Source of the DNA: an uncultured Porphyromonadaceae bacterium
Lineage (GTDB): Bacteria; Bacteroidota; Bacteroidia; Bacteroidales; Muribaculaceae
Direction: 5' to 3'
Assembly: GCA_947175645.1 (NCBI GenBank)
Contig: CAMWNP010000005.1
Coordinates: forward strand, 43,761 to 107,760
DNA length: 64,000 bases
This document shows, in pieces, positions 1-9,947 of the stretch. Under the pieces are notes generated by a model. It was not told where the DNA came from. It ran no database searches and saw only the letters and a program-made list of their open reading frames with translations. Each line of letters begins with the position of its first letter. Position 1 is the first letter of the stretch. The position numbers were made by a program, and so were the translations under genes.

Positions 1-2
1 AC

Positions 3-308
3 ATTGAATATCGGTTCCCCATCTTCGGTCCCGTCCATGGTGCCACTTTCATTGACTCCGGTAATGTATGGCTGCTCAAAAATGACCCCGCACGTCCCGG
101 TGGAGAACTTAAAGCATCCACATTCTTCAAGGACCTTGCCCTCGGCACAGGTGCCGGTCTACGTCTCGACCTATCCATGATTGTGGTCCGCGCTGACCTC
201 GGTGTGGGTATCCATGCTCCCTATGACACCGGGAAGAAAGGATATTACAATATGGAATCTTTCAAGAAATCACTCGCTTTCCACCTCGCTATAGGTTACC
301 CCTTCTGA
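3..308 (+). CDS. Omp85 (BamA/TamA-like) outer membrane protein, C-terminal fragment
   Basis: The last 101 residues of a gene that begins before the window. The reading frame ends in alternating beta-strand sequence and a final Phe (AIGYPF), as required for recognition by the Bam machinery. The stretch EYRFPIFGPVHGATFIDSGN is typical of the last barrel strands of Bacteroidetes Omp85 proteins, which insert outer-membrane proteins or move substrates across the outer membrane. Whether it is BamA itself or a TamA-like relative cannot be decided without the POTRA domains upstream. No gene follows it closely on the same strand. Confidence 0.75.
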   Translation: MEYRFPIFGPVHGATFIDSGNVWLLKNDPARPGGELKASTFFKDLALGTGAGLRLDLSMIVVRADLGVGIHAPYDTGKKGYYNMESFKKSLAFHLAIGYPF

Positions 309-419
309 TGCGAGTCCGTATCAACTCATCACCCTACCATATTGCAAATTTCAAGATTACTTGTCAAGAAAGAGAGTTGTCAGACATTTTCCATACGTGA
401 CAACATATTCCGGATTTTG

Positions 420-427
420 TATTTTTG
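420..427 (+). promoter_or_regulatory. Possible -7 promoter box for the S1/P1 nuclease
   Basis: TATTTTTG matches the Bacteroidetes -7 consensus TAnnTTTG and lies 45 bases before the chosen ATG. No good -33 TTTG is present at the right distance, so the call is weak. Confidence 0.35.
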
Positions 428-472
428 TCATCTTTTGCTTTTCTTTGCAATATAAACCTGAAAAGATTGAAT

Positions 473-1255
473 ATGAAGAAACTTATAATAACCTTTGCCC
501 TATTTCTCAGTTGGATGGCAATGTTCGGCTGGGGACAGAAAGGTCATGATGTGGTGACCTATATAGCCGAACAGCACTTAACCCCGACTACACGTGCAGC
601 CGTGGACTCTATCCTTGACGGACGTTCTATTGTCTACTGGGCGAACTGGCTTGATAACGCAAGCCACACCCCTGAATATGCCTATACAAAAACGTGGCAT
701 TACAAGAACGTCAATGCTGACGAAACATATCTCACGGCACTGGCTAACCCTGCGGGTGATGCAGTCACGGCAATAAAGGCCCAACTTGAATTGCTTAACT
801 CGGGAGAGGCTTCCAAGCCACAGGCTGAACTGGCAATGAAAATTCTTGTTCATGTGGTTGGCGATCTCCACATGCCGCTCCACATGGGGCATGCATCTGA
901 CCTCGGTGGAAACCGCATAAAGGTGAAATATTTCGGACGTGACAAGAATCTGCACTCCGTATGGGACACTGACCTGGTGGAGTCAGCACACAAATGGAGC
1001 CATTCGGAATGGCAGTATCAGATTGACCGGCTGTCACCCGAAGCGCAGCAGAAAGTTGTTGATGGCAATATAGATGACTGGGCACAAGAAACAATAAAAG
1101 TTGCCGGGGAAGTCTACAAAGCAACTCCGGAGGGTACTAACCTCTCATTCAATGAAGTTGCCAAATGGACCCCCGTCATTGAAAAACAGTTGCTCGCCGC
1201 CGGTCTCCGTCTGGCCCACCTCCTGAACCTGACATTCGATCCTGCCTACAACTGA
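473..1255 (+). CDS. Secreted S1/P1 family nuclease
   Basis: Zinc-dependent nuclease that cuts single-stranded DNA and RNA, probably in the periplasm or outside the cell. The start at 473 (MKKLIITF) is preferred over an in-frame upstream start because it gives a clean signal peptide of about 19 residues that ends just before Trp20. In this family the mature N-terminal Trp is a zinc ligand, and here it sits in WGQKGH. The other ligands are visible: HVVGDLHMPLH, then DLGGN, then NLHSVWD. At 260 residues the length is normal for the bacterial family. It stands alone, convergent with the RND operon. Confidence 0.9.
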   Translation: MKKLIITFALFLSWMAMFGWGQKGHDVVTYIAEQHLTPTTRAAVDSILDGRSIVYWANWLDNASHTPEYAYTKTWHYKNVNADETYLTALANPAGDAVTAIKAQLELLNSGEASKPQAELAMKILVHVVGDLHMPLHMGHASDLGGNRIKVKYFGRDKNLHSVWDTDLVESAHKWSHSEWQYQIDRLSPEAQQKVVDGNIDDWAQETIKVAGEVYKATPEGTNLSFNEVAKWTPVIEKQLLAAGLRLAHLLNLTFDPAYN

Positions 1256-1348
1256 TTACCCATCATTCTGGAACTCACCGAGTGGGCTCAGAACAACATG
1301 AAGACCATCATGGAGCACCGTCGTCTCAGTGAATCGGCAGAAGTCTAA
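1256..1348 (+). other. Short in-frame coding-like tail after the nuclease stop
   Basis: Directly after the nuclease TGA, in the same frame, 30 further sense codons run to a TAA. They read like ordinary protein (for example LELTEWAQNNMKTIMEHRRL). It could be a remnant of the 3' end of another gene, or a former extension of the nuclease cut off by a new stop. There is no start codon at its beginning. I cannot assign a family. Confidence 0.3.
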
Positions 1349-1349
1349 A

Positions 1350-1516
1350 GACGGTGTGTCATAATAAGCCATCCGCGTCGTTGCTTTCGGAATTTGGCTT
1401 CGGTCACATACTGGGGTATGCTCCCGTCAGCCTCATCCTCAGCGCCTTGCATCTGACTTGTTTTGACAAACCTTAAGAGGGTGTGTCAAAATTTTTCATT
1501 TCGACACACCCTCTTA
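1350..1516 (+). repeat. Dispersed 167-bp intergenic repeat, copy A
   Basis: Begins gacggtgtgtcataataagc and ends in a perfect hairpin. It is about 90 percent identical by eye to copy B at 24404-24569; a shortened copy C lies at 33001-33114. It sits between convergent genes (the nuclease and the RND pump). No open reading frame is evident inside, so it resembles a small non-autonomous or REP-like element that supplies a terminator. Confidence 0.8.
1475..1515. terminator. Bidirectional terminator hairpin of repeat copy A
   Basis: Thirteen perfect base pairs: AAGAGGGTGTGTC at 1475-1487 with its complement at 1503-1515, around a 15-base AT-rich loop, with A and T runs at both ends. It would serve both the nuclease (plus strand) and the RND pump gene (minus strand). 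Confidence 0.75.
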
Positions 1517-1533
1517 TTCCTGTGATAATTTAA

Positions 1534-4500
1534 TTATACTGTTGTGTCATCTGTCCGGGAGTCCGATTGAGATTTATCGGTCTCTGACGCGGCACCCGGT
1601 GCCACCCCTCCGTTAAAGAATTTAACCAGATATTTCTCGCCGAACCGCTGCAGAAGTTCCCAGAAGTTTGGCACGAAAAGCGTTCCTACAATGGCGTTGA
1701 CAAGCATACCGAATACAACCGCCGTACCCAGCGCCAGACGGCTTCCTGCGCCGGCTCCTGTAGCGAACAGCATAGGCAGGACACCGAACACGAAGGCCAG
1801 CGCCGTCATCATTATGGGACGGAAACGAACCTCACCGGCATGGAGCGCGGCATCGCGTATGCTCTGTCCCTGCTTTCGGTAGTCCATGGCGTATTCAACA
1901 ATCAGGATGGCGTTCTTGGCCGATAGTCCGAGAAGAAGGATGATGCCGATCTGAGTGTAGATGCTTATGCTCTGCGACATGAAGATACATCCTATGATGG
2001 CTCCCAGAATGGCTGTCGGCATAGAGATTACAACCGCGATGGGATCAGTCCAACTTTCATATTGGGCGGCGAGAACAAGAATTGTTATTATGACCGCGAA
2101 TATGAGAACCATACTGACGGTAGTCCCTGACTGAGACTCCTGGTAGGCCTCGCCGGTCCATGCGTATGAGAAGTTCTCTCCCAGAGTCTCCCGGACAATC
2201 TCTTCCATAGCCTTGATGCCGTCACTTGAACTGACGCCTTTGGCCGGATTAGCGGTCAACGCCGCTGTATTATACATGTTATAGCGACTTACTGACGGCT
2301 CTCCCATTGACGGTACTATACGGCTGAACGCCGAGAACGGAACCATGTCGCCGTAACTGTTGCGCACGCTCAGTTTCATCACATCCTCAGGGTCACGGCG
2401 TGAAGCACCCGAGCCGCTGATGTTAACCTGATATACGCGGTTGAATTCCACGAAGTCATTAACATAACTTGTACCCATGAAAGAGGACAGCGCACTGTAG
2501 ACATCCTCCAGTACAAGTCCGTGGAGTTTAACCTTGTCACGGTCCACCTCAAGGTTAAACTGAGGAACTGTTCCGCGATAAAGTGAGGTTACAGAAGATA
2601 TGCGGGAATCTTTTTCCGCCGCTTCCTGCACTGCCTTCAGCGCCTGCTGGATCTGTTCGGCACCAAGATTACGGATGTCAAGAAGTTGCATCTCCAGACC
2701 TGACGAATTGCCAAGCCCCGGTATGGCGGGAGGATTGACAGAGAAGATTTCGGCCTCCTGGAACTGTGAGGAAATTTCATCAACCTTTGCCATGACTCCG
2801 TTAACATCTTCACCCTTACCCTTGCGCTCGCTCCATGGTTTGAGCACCACGAACATCGATGCCCCGTCGCTTCCTGAGCCACCGCCCATCATTGACATGC
2901 CGGCCACGGAAAGGACATCCTTGACTTCAGGCAATTCCTTTATTTTGTCAGCAAGAGCATTCGTAATCTTGTCCGTACGGTCAAGCGCGGCCCCCGTGGG
3001 CAACTGTATCGAAGTCATGAAGTAGCCCATATCCTCCTGAGGCAGATAGGATGTCGGCCATTTCATAAATCCCCAGAAAGCCAGCCCGGTCAGGGCGAGA
3101 TAGATCATGATAGCCACAGCCGGGCGTTTCAGGAATCCTCCTACTATCTTCATGTAGACAGCCACTGTTTTGCCGAATCCCTTGTTGAACCAGCGGTAGA
3201 GGAAGAAGTCGCTCTCTTTGGTGGGGCGGAGGAAAAGTGCGCACATGGCGGGGGTGAATGTCAGTGCGTTGAACCCGGAGAAAGCCGTACTGACGGCAAT
3301 GGTCAGTGCGAACTGCTTGTAGAGTTCACCCGTGATTCCGCTTATGAAGGCGGTGGGAATGAACACTGAAAGCAACACCAGGACTTCCCCGATTACAGGA
3401 CCCTGGATTTCCTGCATTGACTGATAAATGGCCTGTCTCCCCTTGATTTTCCCCTCATCCAGAATACGGGAGCAGTTCTCCACCACCACTATGGCGTCAT
3501 CCACCACTATGGCTATGGCCAGTACGAGTCCGAACAGCGTCAGTGTGTTGAGTGAGAAACCAAGCAGTTTCATCACGGCAAATGTGGCTATCAGCGATAC
3601 AGGGATAGTCAGCATGGGAATGATAACGGCACGCCAACTCTGAAGGAATATCAGTATGACTACCATCACTATAAGGGTGGTCTCAAGGAATGTCACAAGC
3701 AGTTCGTCGATAGAACTGGAAACGAAATCCGTAGTATTAAGTATTATACGGTAATGTACCCCCTCAGGGAAATATTCGGCAAGTTCATCAAGCCTTTTTT
3801 CAACCCGTTTGGCAACGTCCAGAGCATTTGCACCGGGCAACTGGTTGATTCCTATAAGCCCGGCCTCATCACCGTTTACGCGTGACACCTGCGAGTAACT
3901 GTCCGATCCAAGTTCCACTGTGGCCACATCCTTGAGCCGGAGCATTGATCCGTCCTCGTCGGCGCGGAGAACGATGTTTGAGAATTGCTCGGCATCTTTC
4001 AGTCGACCCTGTGTGGTCAGTGTCACCTGGAATTCCTGATTCTCGGAGATGGGAGGGGCACCGATGCTGCCGGCTGAAACTTCCATGTTTTGTGACTGGA
4101 TGGCACTCATCACATCGGACGGGTTTATGTTGCGCACACGCATTTTCTCGGGATTGAGCCATACGCGCATGCTGTATTCGCCTGCACCGAAAGCGTTTAC
4201 GCCACCAACACCCTCCACGCGTGAGAGTTCGTCAACAATGTTGAGTTTGGCATAGTTGGTCAGATAAAGCGAGTTATAGCGGTCCGGATCATCTGACTCC
4301 AGGGCTATGAACAGGATGGTGTTTGTTGATTCCGACATCACCGAAACCCCCTGCTGCTTAACCGCGGAGGGGAGCGATGCCTCAGCCATTGATATACGGT
4401 TCTGAACCTTTACTGCGGCCATGTCAAGGTCTGTACCCACTTCAAAGGTTATGGTCAGTGAGTACGTGCCGTCGGAACTGGCGTCGGAACTCATGTACAT

Positions 4501-4728
4501 CATCCCTTCCACACCGTTTACCTGCTCTTCAATGGGAACACCTATGGTTTTGGCTACTGTTTCAGCATCCGCGCCCGGATAGGTTGCGGAAACCCTCACT
4601 GTGGGAGGTGTGATGTCAGGGAACTGCGCCACCGGCAGAGATGTCAGTGTCAGCAGGCCTGCCAATACCATCGCTATGGCAATGACAATGGCGAAGATAG
4701 GACGGTTGATAAAGAACTTCGAGAACAT
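1534..4728 (-). CDS. RND efflux pump, inner-membrane permease (HAE1/AcrB family)
   Basis: Proton-driven inner-membrane pump of a tripartite multidrug exporter. At 1064 residues it has full length for the HAE1 family, with one N-terminal membrane helix ([18 protein letters not shown]), two large periplasmic loops, and helix clusters near residues 335-490 and 870-1030. The proton-relay residues are present: the Asp pair in [14 protein letters not shown] (helix 4) and the Lys in [12 protein letters not shown] (helix 10). The start lies five bases after the adaptor stop, so the two are co-transcribed and probably translationally coupled. Substrates cannot be read from sequence; the family exports drugs, dyes, detergents and bile acids. 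Confidence 0.95.
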   Translation of the reverse strand: MFSKFFINRPIFAIVIAIAMVLAGLLTLTSLPVAQFPDITPPTVRVSATYPGADAETVAKTIGVPIEEQVNGVEGMMYMSSDASSDGTYSLTITFEVGTDLDMAAVKVQNRISMAEASLPSAVKQQGVSVMSESTNTILFIALESDDPDRYNSLYLTNYAKLNIVDELSRVEGVGGVNAFGAGEYSMRVWLNPEKMRVRNINPSDVMSAIQSQNMEVSAGSIGAPPISENQEFQVTLTTQGRLKDAEQFSNIVLRADEDGSMLRLKDVATVELGSDSYSQVSRVNGDEAGLIGINQLPGANALDVAKRVEKRLDELAEYFPEGVHYRIILNTTDFVSSSIDELLVTFLETTLIVMVVILIFLQSWRAVIIPMLTIPVSLIATFAVMKLLGFSLNTLTLFGLVLAIAIVVDDAIVVVENCSRILDEGKIKGRQAIYQSMQEIQGPVIGEVLVLLSVFIPTAFISGITGELYKQFALTIAVSTAFSGFNALTFTPAMCALFLRPTKESDFFLYRWFNKGFGKTVAVYMKIVGGFLKRPAVAIMIYLALTGLAFWGFMKWPTSYLPQEDMGYFMTSIQLPTGAALDRTDKITNALADKIKELPEVKDVLSVAGMSMMGGGSGSDGASMFVVLKPWSERKGKGEDVNGVMAKVDEISSQFQEAEIFSVNPPAIPGLGNSSGLEMQLLDIRNLGAEQIQQALKAVQEAAEKDSRISSVTSLYRGTVPQFNLEVDRDKVKLHGLVLEDVYSALSSFMGTSYVNDFVEFNRVYQVNISGSGASRRDPEDVMKLSVRNSYGDMVPFSAFSRIVPSMGEPSVSRYNMYNTAALTANPAKGVSSSDGIKAMEEIVRETLGENFSYAWTGEAYQESQSGTTVSMVLIFAVIITILVLAAQYESWTDPIAVVISMPTAILGAIIGCIFMSQSISIYTQIGIILLLGLSAKNAILIVEYAMDYRKQGQSIRDAALHAGEVRFRPIMMTALAFVFGVLPMLFATGAGAGSRLALGTAVVFGMLVNAIVGTLFVPNFWELLQRFGEKYLVKFFNGGVAPGAASETDKSQSDSRTDDTTV

Positions 4729-4733
4729 CCTGA

Positions 4734-5876
4734 TTATTCTTTAACGGGTTTTACTTTCATTCCCTCACGCACTTTGAGCAATGCTTTGGTGACATAACGT
4801 GTGCCGGGCTTGACCCCGGAGGTGACAACACGCAGGGTGTCGGCATAGAGATCCCCCACGGTGATGGGAGTGTAGACAACCTCGTTGGAGTCGTTGACCG
4901 TGTAGATGTATTTGCCTAACTGGTTGGTGGCTATCGAGGCATCCTTGACAAGCATTGCCTTCGGCTCGAATTTGTAGGGAAGATCGATTGTCGCATACAT
5001 GCCGTTGCGGAGTTCTCCGTAAGGGTTGTTGACTGAAGCCTGCAGTTTAAGGGTACCGGTGCTCTCATCAACGTTAGGCGACATGTAGGTTAGATTGCCG
5101 GTGTATTTATGTGGGAGTGTATCGGAGAAGTTTACCGGGATGGCTGTATAGTCAATTCTGTGGCGTCCGTTTTCGTTGTTGAACATACGCAGCACGGCAG
5201 CGTCCTCAATGTAGAAGTTTGCGCTCATTACGTCATCCTGATAGATTGTTGCCAGCACTTCACCGCTCCCTGCGCTGAGGTATGCCCCCACGGAAGGTCC
5301 TGACGAGGTTATGTGACCGCTCATCGGTGCGGTGATGGTGCAGTATCCGAGGTTGGTGATTGCCGTCTGCAACTGGGCCTTCGCATTCGCTACCGCCGCC
5401 TCGCTCTCCTGCAGGGCGTTCTTTGCCTGGGCCACCTCTATCTGTGCCACGGCATCGCTGAGCAACGCTTTCGCCATTGCGTCATAATGGGTCCGCGCAT
5501 ATTCCATATTGCTTTCTGCAGTGGCCAGTTGGGCGCGTGCCTGCTGCACCGCGTTTCTGTACTGCGTATCCTCAATGGAGAACAGTATCTGTCCGGCCTT
5601 GACAAGGTCGCCTCCGCTGAAATAAGTTTTTACCAGATTCCCTGATGCACGTGGAACAAGGTCAACGTGGTTCTTTGCCGTCACGGTTCCGGGATAAGTC
5701 TTATACAGGGTAATGGAATCCGTCAGAACTTCCGCCACCGCTATCTCAGGAATCGTAGCGGAATCTGATGTTGCGGTTCCATGACCGCATGAGCAAAGTG
5801 ACATCACGACACCCGCCGACAGAATGATATTCTTTGCTGATGCTCCTTTGAGCATCCGGTAACTGTTTGTGTGCAT
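4734..5876 (-). CDS. RND efflux periplasmic adaptor (membrane fusion protein)
   Basis: A 380-residue adaptor that links the pump to the outer-membrane channel. The N-terminus carries a hydrophobic segment ending SLCSC, a plausible lipobox, so it is probably a lipoprotein anchored in the inner membrane. Next come a split lipoyl/barrel-sandwich domain ([20 protein letters not shown] and [20 protein letters not shown]) around an Ala/Gln-rich alpha-hairpin at about residues 125-170, a beta-barrel, and a membrane-proximal domain. A second Met at MLKG (5855) is an alternative start. It is the middle gene of a three-gene minus-strand operon. Confidence 0.92.
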   Translation of the reverse strand: MHTNSYRMLKGASAKNIILSAGVVMSLCSCGHGTATSDSATIPEIAVAEVLTDSITLYKTYPGTVTAKNHVDLVPRASGNLVKTYFSGGDLVKAGQILFSIEDTQYRNAVQQARAQLATAESNMEYARTHYDAMAKALLSDAVAQIEVAQAKNALQESEAAVANAKAQLQTAITNLGYCTITAPMSGHITSSGPSVGAYLSAGSGEVLATIYQDDVMSANFYIEDAAVLRMFNNENGRHRIDYTAIPVNFSDTLPHKYTGNLTYMSPNVDESTGTLKLQASVNNPYGELRNGMYATIDLPYKFEPKAMLVKDASIATNQLGKYIYTVNDSNEVVYTPITVGDLYADTLRVVTSGVKPGTRYVTKALLKVREGMKVKPVKE

Positions 5877-5928
5877 ACTCTTTATCTGGTTGTTTGTTTA
5901 TTGCAGGTAATTTTGATTCTATCCGGGA

Positions 5929-7323
5929 TTATTCCCATCCGCCTCCCAGGGCCTTGTATAGCGAAACCATTGTCAGCAACGCTTCCTCACGTGCTGAAAT
6001 CAGGCTCGTTGAATAGTTCAGATAGTCAATCTGGGCGTTTGCCACGTTGAGGAACCCTGTCAGACCTTGCTTGTACAGGTCAAGCGACAGGTCGAATGTC
6101 TCACGCGAACTCCCCACCACCAGCGTCAGTCGTTCAATCTGGTGGAGTTCACCCTGGTAGCGGCTCATGGCATTGTCCACTTCCTCAATGGCCGCACGGA
6201 TGGCATAATTGTAGTTCTCTATGTCGGCTTCCATCTGTGCCTTGGCCGAACGCAGTGAGTAGGTCCGTGACATTCCTGAGAAGATGGTCCACGAAAGGGT
6301 AGGGGTGATGGAATATGTGAAACTGTCGTTCTTGAACAGGTCGCCTGCATTGTGGGCCGCGGTACCTATGGAGCCCTCGAGGGTCAGAACTGGGAGAAAA
6401 TCTTTTTTTGCTATCCCCACGGCTGCCGCTGAGGCCGCCAACTGATACTCGGCCTGGAGTATGTCAGGACGGCGGCGCACAAGTTCCATCGGTATGCCGG
6501 TGGAAATCACGTGATTGTAACTCGGCATAAGACGCTGTCTTGAAAGCCGCTCCACCATCTGATCCGGAAAGGCTCCTGTCAGCAATGCAATAGCATCGAT
6601 GTAAGCCCTTGAGTCAGCCTCAAGCATCGGTATTGTGGCCAGTGTTGAATTATAGATGGTCTGCGCCTGCGCCACATCAAGTTTCGATGCCAGACCGGCC
6701 TCATGGCGTGCTTTGGCAATGTTGAGCACATGTTCCTGCGAGGCTATATGTTCCTGAGCCAGCGACAGTTTGGCCTGTGTGGCACGTAATTGCAGATAGT
6801 TGGTGGCTATCTCCGCCGCCACTGAAACCATCATTCCTGTGCGCTCGGCACGTGTAGCGTTCAGCAGTTCCTTCTGCTGCTTCGCCTTGGCGGATATTTT
6901 CCCGAAAAGGTCAATCTGCCAACTCATGTCAACTGTGCCGGCGAACTGACTTGAATAGTCCGGACCTGTTGACCGGCGGGATGTTCCGTAACCGGTGTCA
7001 CGTGTCTTGGTCCATGAGGCGCTCATCCCTATCTGTGGAAAATATTGTGATCGGGCTATGTTGAGGTTCTGGCGTGCTATTTCTATGTTTCGCATCGCCA
7101 CTATGAGGCTGCTGTTGTTTTCCTCACTTTCGGCTATAAGATTATTCAGCAAGGTGTCGCCGAAGAGTGTCCACCATTGGTCCTCAGCAGGGTCAGGCTG
7201 GAAGTTCTCGCCGCTGTAGAGCCAGCGACCGGGAATGGAGTCCATGTTTGAAACGTTCACGGCAGATGATTTAACTGCCGGTATGGTGATGAATAGAAGT
7301 AACAGGCTTAGGGTCCGATGCAT
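5929..7323 (-). CDS. Outer-membrane efflux channel (TolC/NodT family)
   Basis: A 464-residue outer-membrane factor, first gene of the RND operon. It has an N-terminal signal peptide without a lipobox Cys, then the duplicated TolC fold: long heptad-rich helices (NNSSLIVAMRNIEIARQNLN, and its counterpart near residues 290-400) alternating with barrel strands. The motif RRPDILQAEYQL is typical of the NodT lipoprotein-channel branch. The order OMF-adaptor-pump differs from the common adaptor-pump-OMF order. No regulator gene adjoins it. The divergent phosphodiester glycosidase shares the upstream intergenic region. Confidence 0.92.
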   Translation of the reverse strand: MHRTLSLLLLFITIPAVKSSAVNVSNMDSIPGRWLYSGENFQPDPAEDQWWTLFGDTLLNNLIAESEENNSSLIVAMRNIEIARQNLNIARSQYFPQIGMSASWTKTRDTGYGTSRRSTGPDYSSQFAGTVDMSWQIDLFGKISAKAKQQKELLNATRAERTGMMVSVAAEIATNYLQLRATQAKLSLAQEHIASQEHVLNIAKARHEAGLASKLDVAQAQTIYNSTLATIPMLEADSRAYIDAIALLTGAFPDQMVERLSRQRLMPSYNHVISTGIPMELVRRRPDILQAEYQLAASAAAVGIAKKDFLPVLTLEGSIGTAAHNAGDLFKNDSFTYSITPTLSWTIFSGMSRTYSLRSAKAQMEADIENYNYAIRAAIEEVDNAMSRYQGELHQIERLTLVVGSSRETFDLSLDLYKQGLTGFLNVANAQIDYLNYSTSLISAREEALLTMVSLYKALGGGWE

Positions 7324-7381
7324 TTTATCGCTTTTTTATTAATCTTTACTAAAAATAACATGGAAAAATCTGAAAAGGTTC

Positions 7382-7412
7382 TTTGACTAAAGCAAAAAAA
7401 TGAGTAGATTTG
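7382..7412 (+). promoter_or_regulatory. Consensus Bacteroidetes promoter for the phosphodiester glycosidase
   Basis: TTTG at 7382-7385, a 19-base spacer, and TAGATTTG at 7405-7412 match the -33/-7 consensus. The predicted transcript starts about 35 bases before the ATG. Confidence 0.8.
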
Positions 7413-7451
7413 CAATCACTAACCCTTTGCCACGGCACTTAAATAAAAAAT

Positions 7452-9836
7452 ATGATCATGAAAAAACTGCTGTCACTTTTTGCTATATGTTCATTGCTCG
7501 GCTCCCCTTTATCGGCCTATGCATCCGGAAAAATGACCATTCTTGGAGTGGAATACCGGGTTGACACGGTCGCTCACCTGAAGGTTGGTCCCGGCAGTAC
7601 AACCACTCATCTGCGCCTGTCAGGTCCGAATCTGATTCAGGCCCATTATCTCACCATCGACAAGTCTCATCCGGGAGTATCGCTCCATGCCGTATGTGCC
7701 ACTGACAAGGTTGCGGGAACCGAACGTACATCTTCGATGGCTAAACGCAAGTCAACGTCACAGAGGATTTATTTCGCCGGCACCAACGCGGATTTCTTCA
7801 CTACATCAGGTAACGCTACCAACGGGTCTTCAAAGGTGGGTAGTCCCACAACCTCCTGCACAGTCGACGGTGAAATATTCAAGACATCGAACTCTCAGTA
7901 TCAGTTCGTGGTCGACAATGAGGGTGTGGCACGCATAGGTAGGCTTGATTATTACACCGGTACAGCCACTATTGGTGATAAAGTCACTCTCTATAAGGGG
8001 GTTAACGTGGCGTCCCCGAACAACGGAATCACCCTTTACACTTCCCGTTACTGGGGCAGTACCAATCAGACTGACAAGCAGGGCAGTTGCGCCGAGGTGG
8101 TGGCACGGCTGGTTGACGGAGATAGTTTCGTTTGCGGCGGAACATACCGGATGGAAGTACTCGATGAGCCGACCTCTGACGGCGATACAGCCATACCTGA
8201 CGGACAATTTGTAATTCACGGACGCGGAGCATCAACATCAGGCTGCAACACAGGTGCCAAGGCTTTCGTAGAATCACTCAAACCGGGGGATATTGTTACT
8301 CTTGATAATGTTGTTCTCCTTGACAATCAGAGGATTTATCCTCAGCAAATAGTTTCAGGCAATCCCAAGAATGTTGGCAACGGGGAGACGCTTGACACTG
8401 AGGGCGAACGCTCTGATGCTTCCGCCTTGCATCCGAGAACCGGCATCGGTGTAAGTCAGGACGGAAACACCATCATCATGATGGTTGTGGAAGGACGATA
8501 TGGCGGTTCGGTTGGCGTACGCACTTCCCAACTTGCCGACATCATGCGCTATGCCGGTGCATACGATGGAGTTAACCTTGACGGTGGGGGTTCCTCAACT
8601 CTTTACACCTCAGCCTTCGGTGTGAGAAACTACTGCACCGACGGTAGTGAACGAGCCGTGGGGAATGCCATCTTTGCCACACTTGATCTGCCGGACGAAG
8701 TGGATAATACCATAACGGAAATACGGTTCGCCGATATCAATGTAACTATTCCGCGTTACGGCCGTTATACCCCTCGCCTGTTAGGCTACAACAGCCTCGG
8801 CCTCCTTGTTGTCGACGGCATCACTGACTGCACGCTCTCCTGTCCGGAAGGTGCGGCGGAAATAACTGAAGGCAACTCGGTTCTCGCAACCAGGAAAGGA
8901 TATTTTCCTCTCACTGCCGAACTCAACGGTCTGAAAGCCACCATTCCTGTCACCGTTGATGATGATATGGCATACTCGCCGCGCTTCACAAACCTGCTGA
9001 TCGATGACAAACATCAGTACTCGGTTGAAATCAATGCCGACAACGGTTTGCAGACCATGCCGGTTGCTCCGGAGGCGTTCTCATGGAGCAGTTCCGATAC
9101 GTCAGTGGCAACGGTTTCTGACAACGGGGTGATACGCGGCATCTCTGACGGGACAGCCGAGGTCACCGGGAGTGCCGGTGACACTCAGGTTACCATGAAC
9201 GTGACAGTGGAACTTGCTCCGGCCGCAAAGGATAACCTTATCGGCAGTTTTAATACCGAAGGCTGGAAATTCACTAAATCGGGCTGCACCTCAACGACTG
9301 CCATTGAGGCCGCCGCTTCCGGATTCAATATTGATTATGGAGTAAATTCGTCGCGCAGCGCATCCGTAACTCTTGTTCCGCAACAGCAACTGACACTAAA
9401 GAGTATCCCGGAGGCTATCGAACTGGAGATGACCGCTGATGGTGCCCCAATCACCTCCACTACCATCAAACTTTCCACCGCTGACGGAAACCGCTTGAGT
9501 GTGACCATTCCTGAACTTCCCGCCGGAGAAACCATGCGTCACACCATCAACCTTTCTGATCTCACGGATACTTCTGACCTTATCATTTATCCGGTGTCCA
9601 TAACTTCCGTCAACTTTGCCCTGCAGGCAAAATCAGGAGTGACCGGCAAAATCTCCGTACCTGCGATAAATGCGGTTTACATGGATGAAGAGGGCGTGGA
9701 TGCGGTTGAGGATGACTTCACCTCAAAGGGGCAACCGGAGTTTTTCAATATTATGGGAATCCGTGTGGATAAGCCTTCTTCCGGTTTTTATATAAGAAAA
9801 CAGGGGAACGAAGTGGAAAAAATAATTATGAGGTAG
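7452..9836 (+). CDS. Secreted phosphodiester glycosidase (NAGPA domain) with Ig-like domain and sorting tail
   Basis: A 794-residue secreted protein. A signal peptide is followed by a NAGPA (N-acetylglucosamine-1-phosphodiester glycosidase) domain to about residue 415; the diagnostic motif GVNLDGGGSSTLY is intact. Members remove sugars from phosphodiester-linked glycans. A bacterial Ig-like (BIG2) domain follows at about 515-600 (WSSSDTSVATVSDNGVIRGI), then a beta-rich region of unknown type. The C-terminus (FFNIMGIRVDKPSSGFYIRK) resembles a type IX secretion sorting domain, suggesting transport to the cell surface. The start could be 7452 or the Met two codons later. The natural substrate is unknown. 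Confidence 0.85.
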   Translation: MIMKKLLSLFAICSLLGSPLSAYASGKMTILGVEYRVDTVAHLKVGPGSTTTHLRLSGPNLIQAHYLTIDKSHPGVSLHAVCATDKVAGTERTSSMAKRKSTSQRIYFAGTNADFFTTSGNATNGSSKVGSPTTSCTVDGEIFKTSNSQYQFVVDNEGVARIGRLDYYTGTATIGDKVTLYKGVNVASPNNGITLYTSRYWGSTNQTDKQGSCAEVVARLVDGDSFVCGGTYRMEVLDEPTSDGDTAIPDGQFVIHGRGASTSGCNTGAKAFVESLKPGDIVTLDNVVLLDNQRIYPQQIVSGNPKNVGNGETLDTEGERSDASALHPRTGIGVSQDGNTIIMMVVEGRYGGSVGVRTSQLADIMRYAGAYDGVNLDGGGSSTLYTSAFGVRNYCTDGSERAVGNAIFATLDLPDEVDNTITEIRFADINVTIPRYGRYTPRLLGYNSLGLLVVDGITDCTLSCPEGAAEITEGNSVLATRKGYFPLTAELNGLKATIPVTVDDDMAYSPRFTNLLIDDKHQYSVEINADNGLQTMPVAPEAFSWSSSDTSVATVSDNGVIRGISDGTAEVTGSAGDTQVTMNVTVELAPAAKDNLIGSFNTEGWKFTKSGCTSTTAIEAAASGFNIDYGVNSSRSASVTLVPQQQLTLKSIPEAIELEMTADGAPITSTTIKLSTADGNRLSVTIPELPAGETMRHTINLSDLTDTSDLIIYPVSITSVNFALQAKSGVTGKISVPAINAVYMDEEGVDAVEDDFTSKGQPEFFNIMGIRVDKPSSGFYIRKQGNEVEKIIMR

Positions 9837-9947
9837 TACACAATAATCAGCGATTCGCTCCGTTAGAATTTATGTAATATTATGAACGTGCCGGAGCAAA
9901 CGTCTCCGCACTATCAAAGATTAAATCAACCTACATTACACATTCTG

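Noticed and set aside
578-955. 125-codon minus-strand frame inside the nuclease gene
   Set aside because: Shadow of the S1/P1 nuclease; no family resemblance and the plus strand has intact catalytic motifs.
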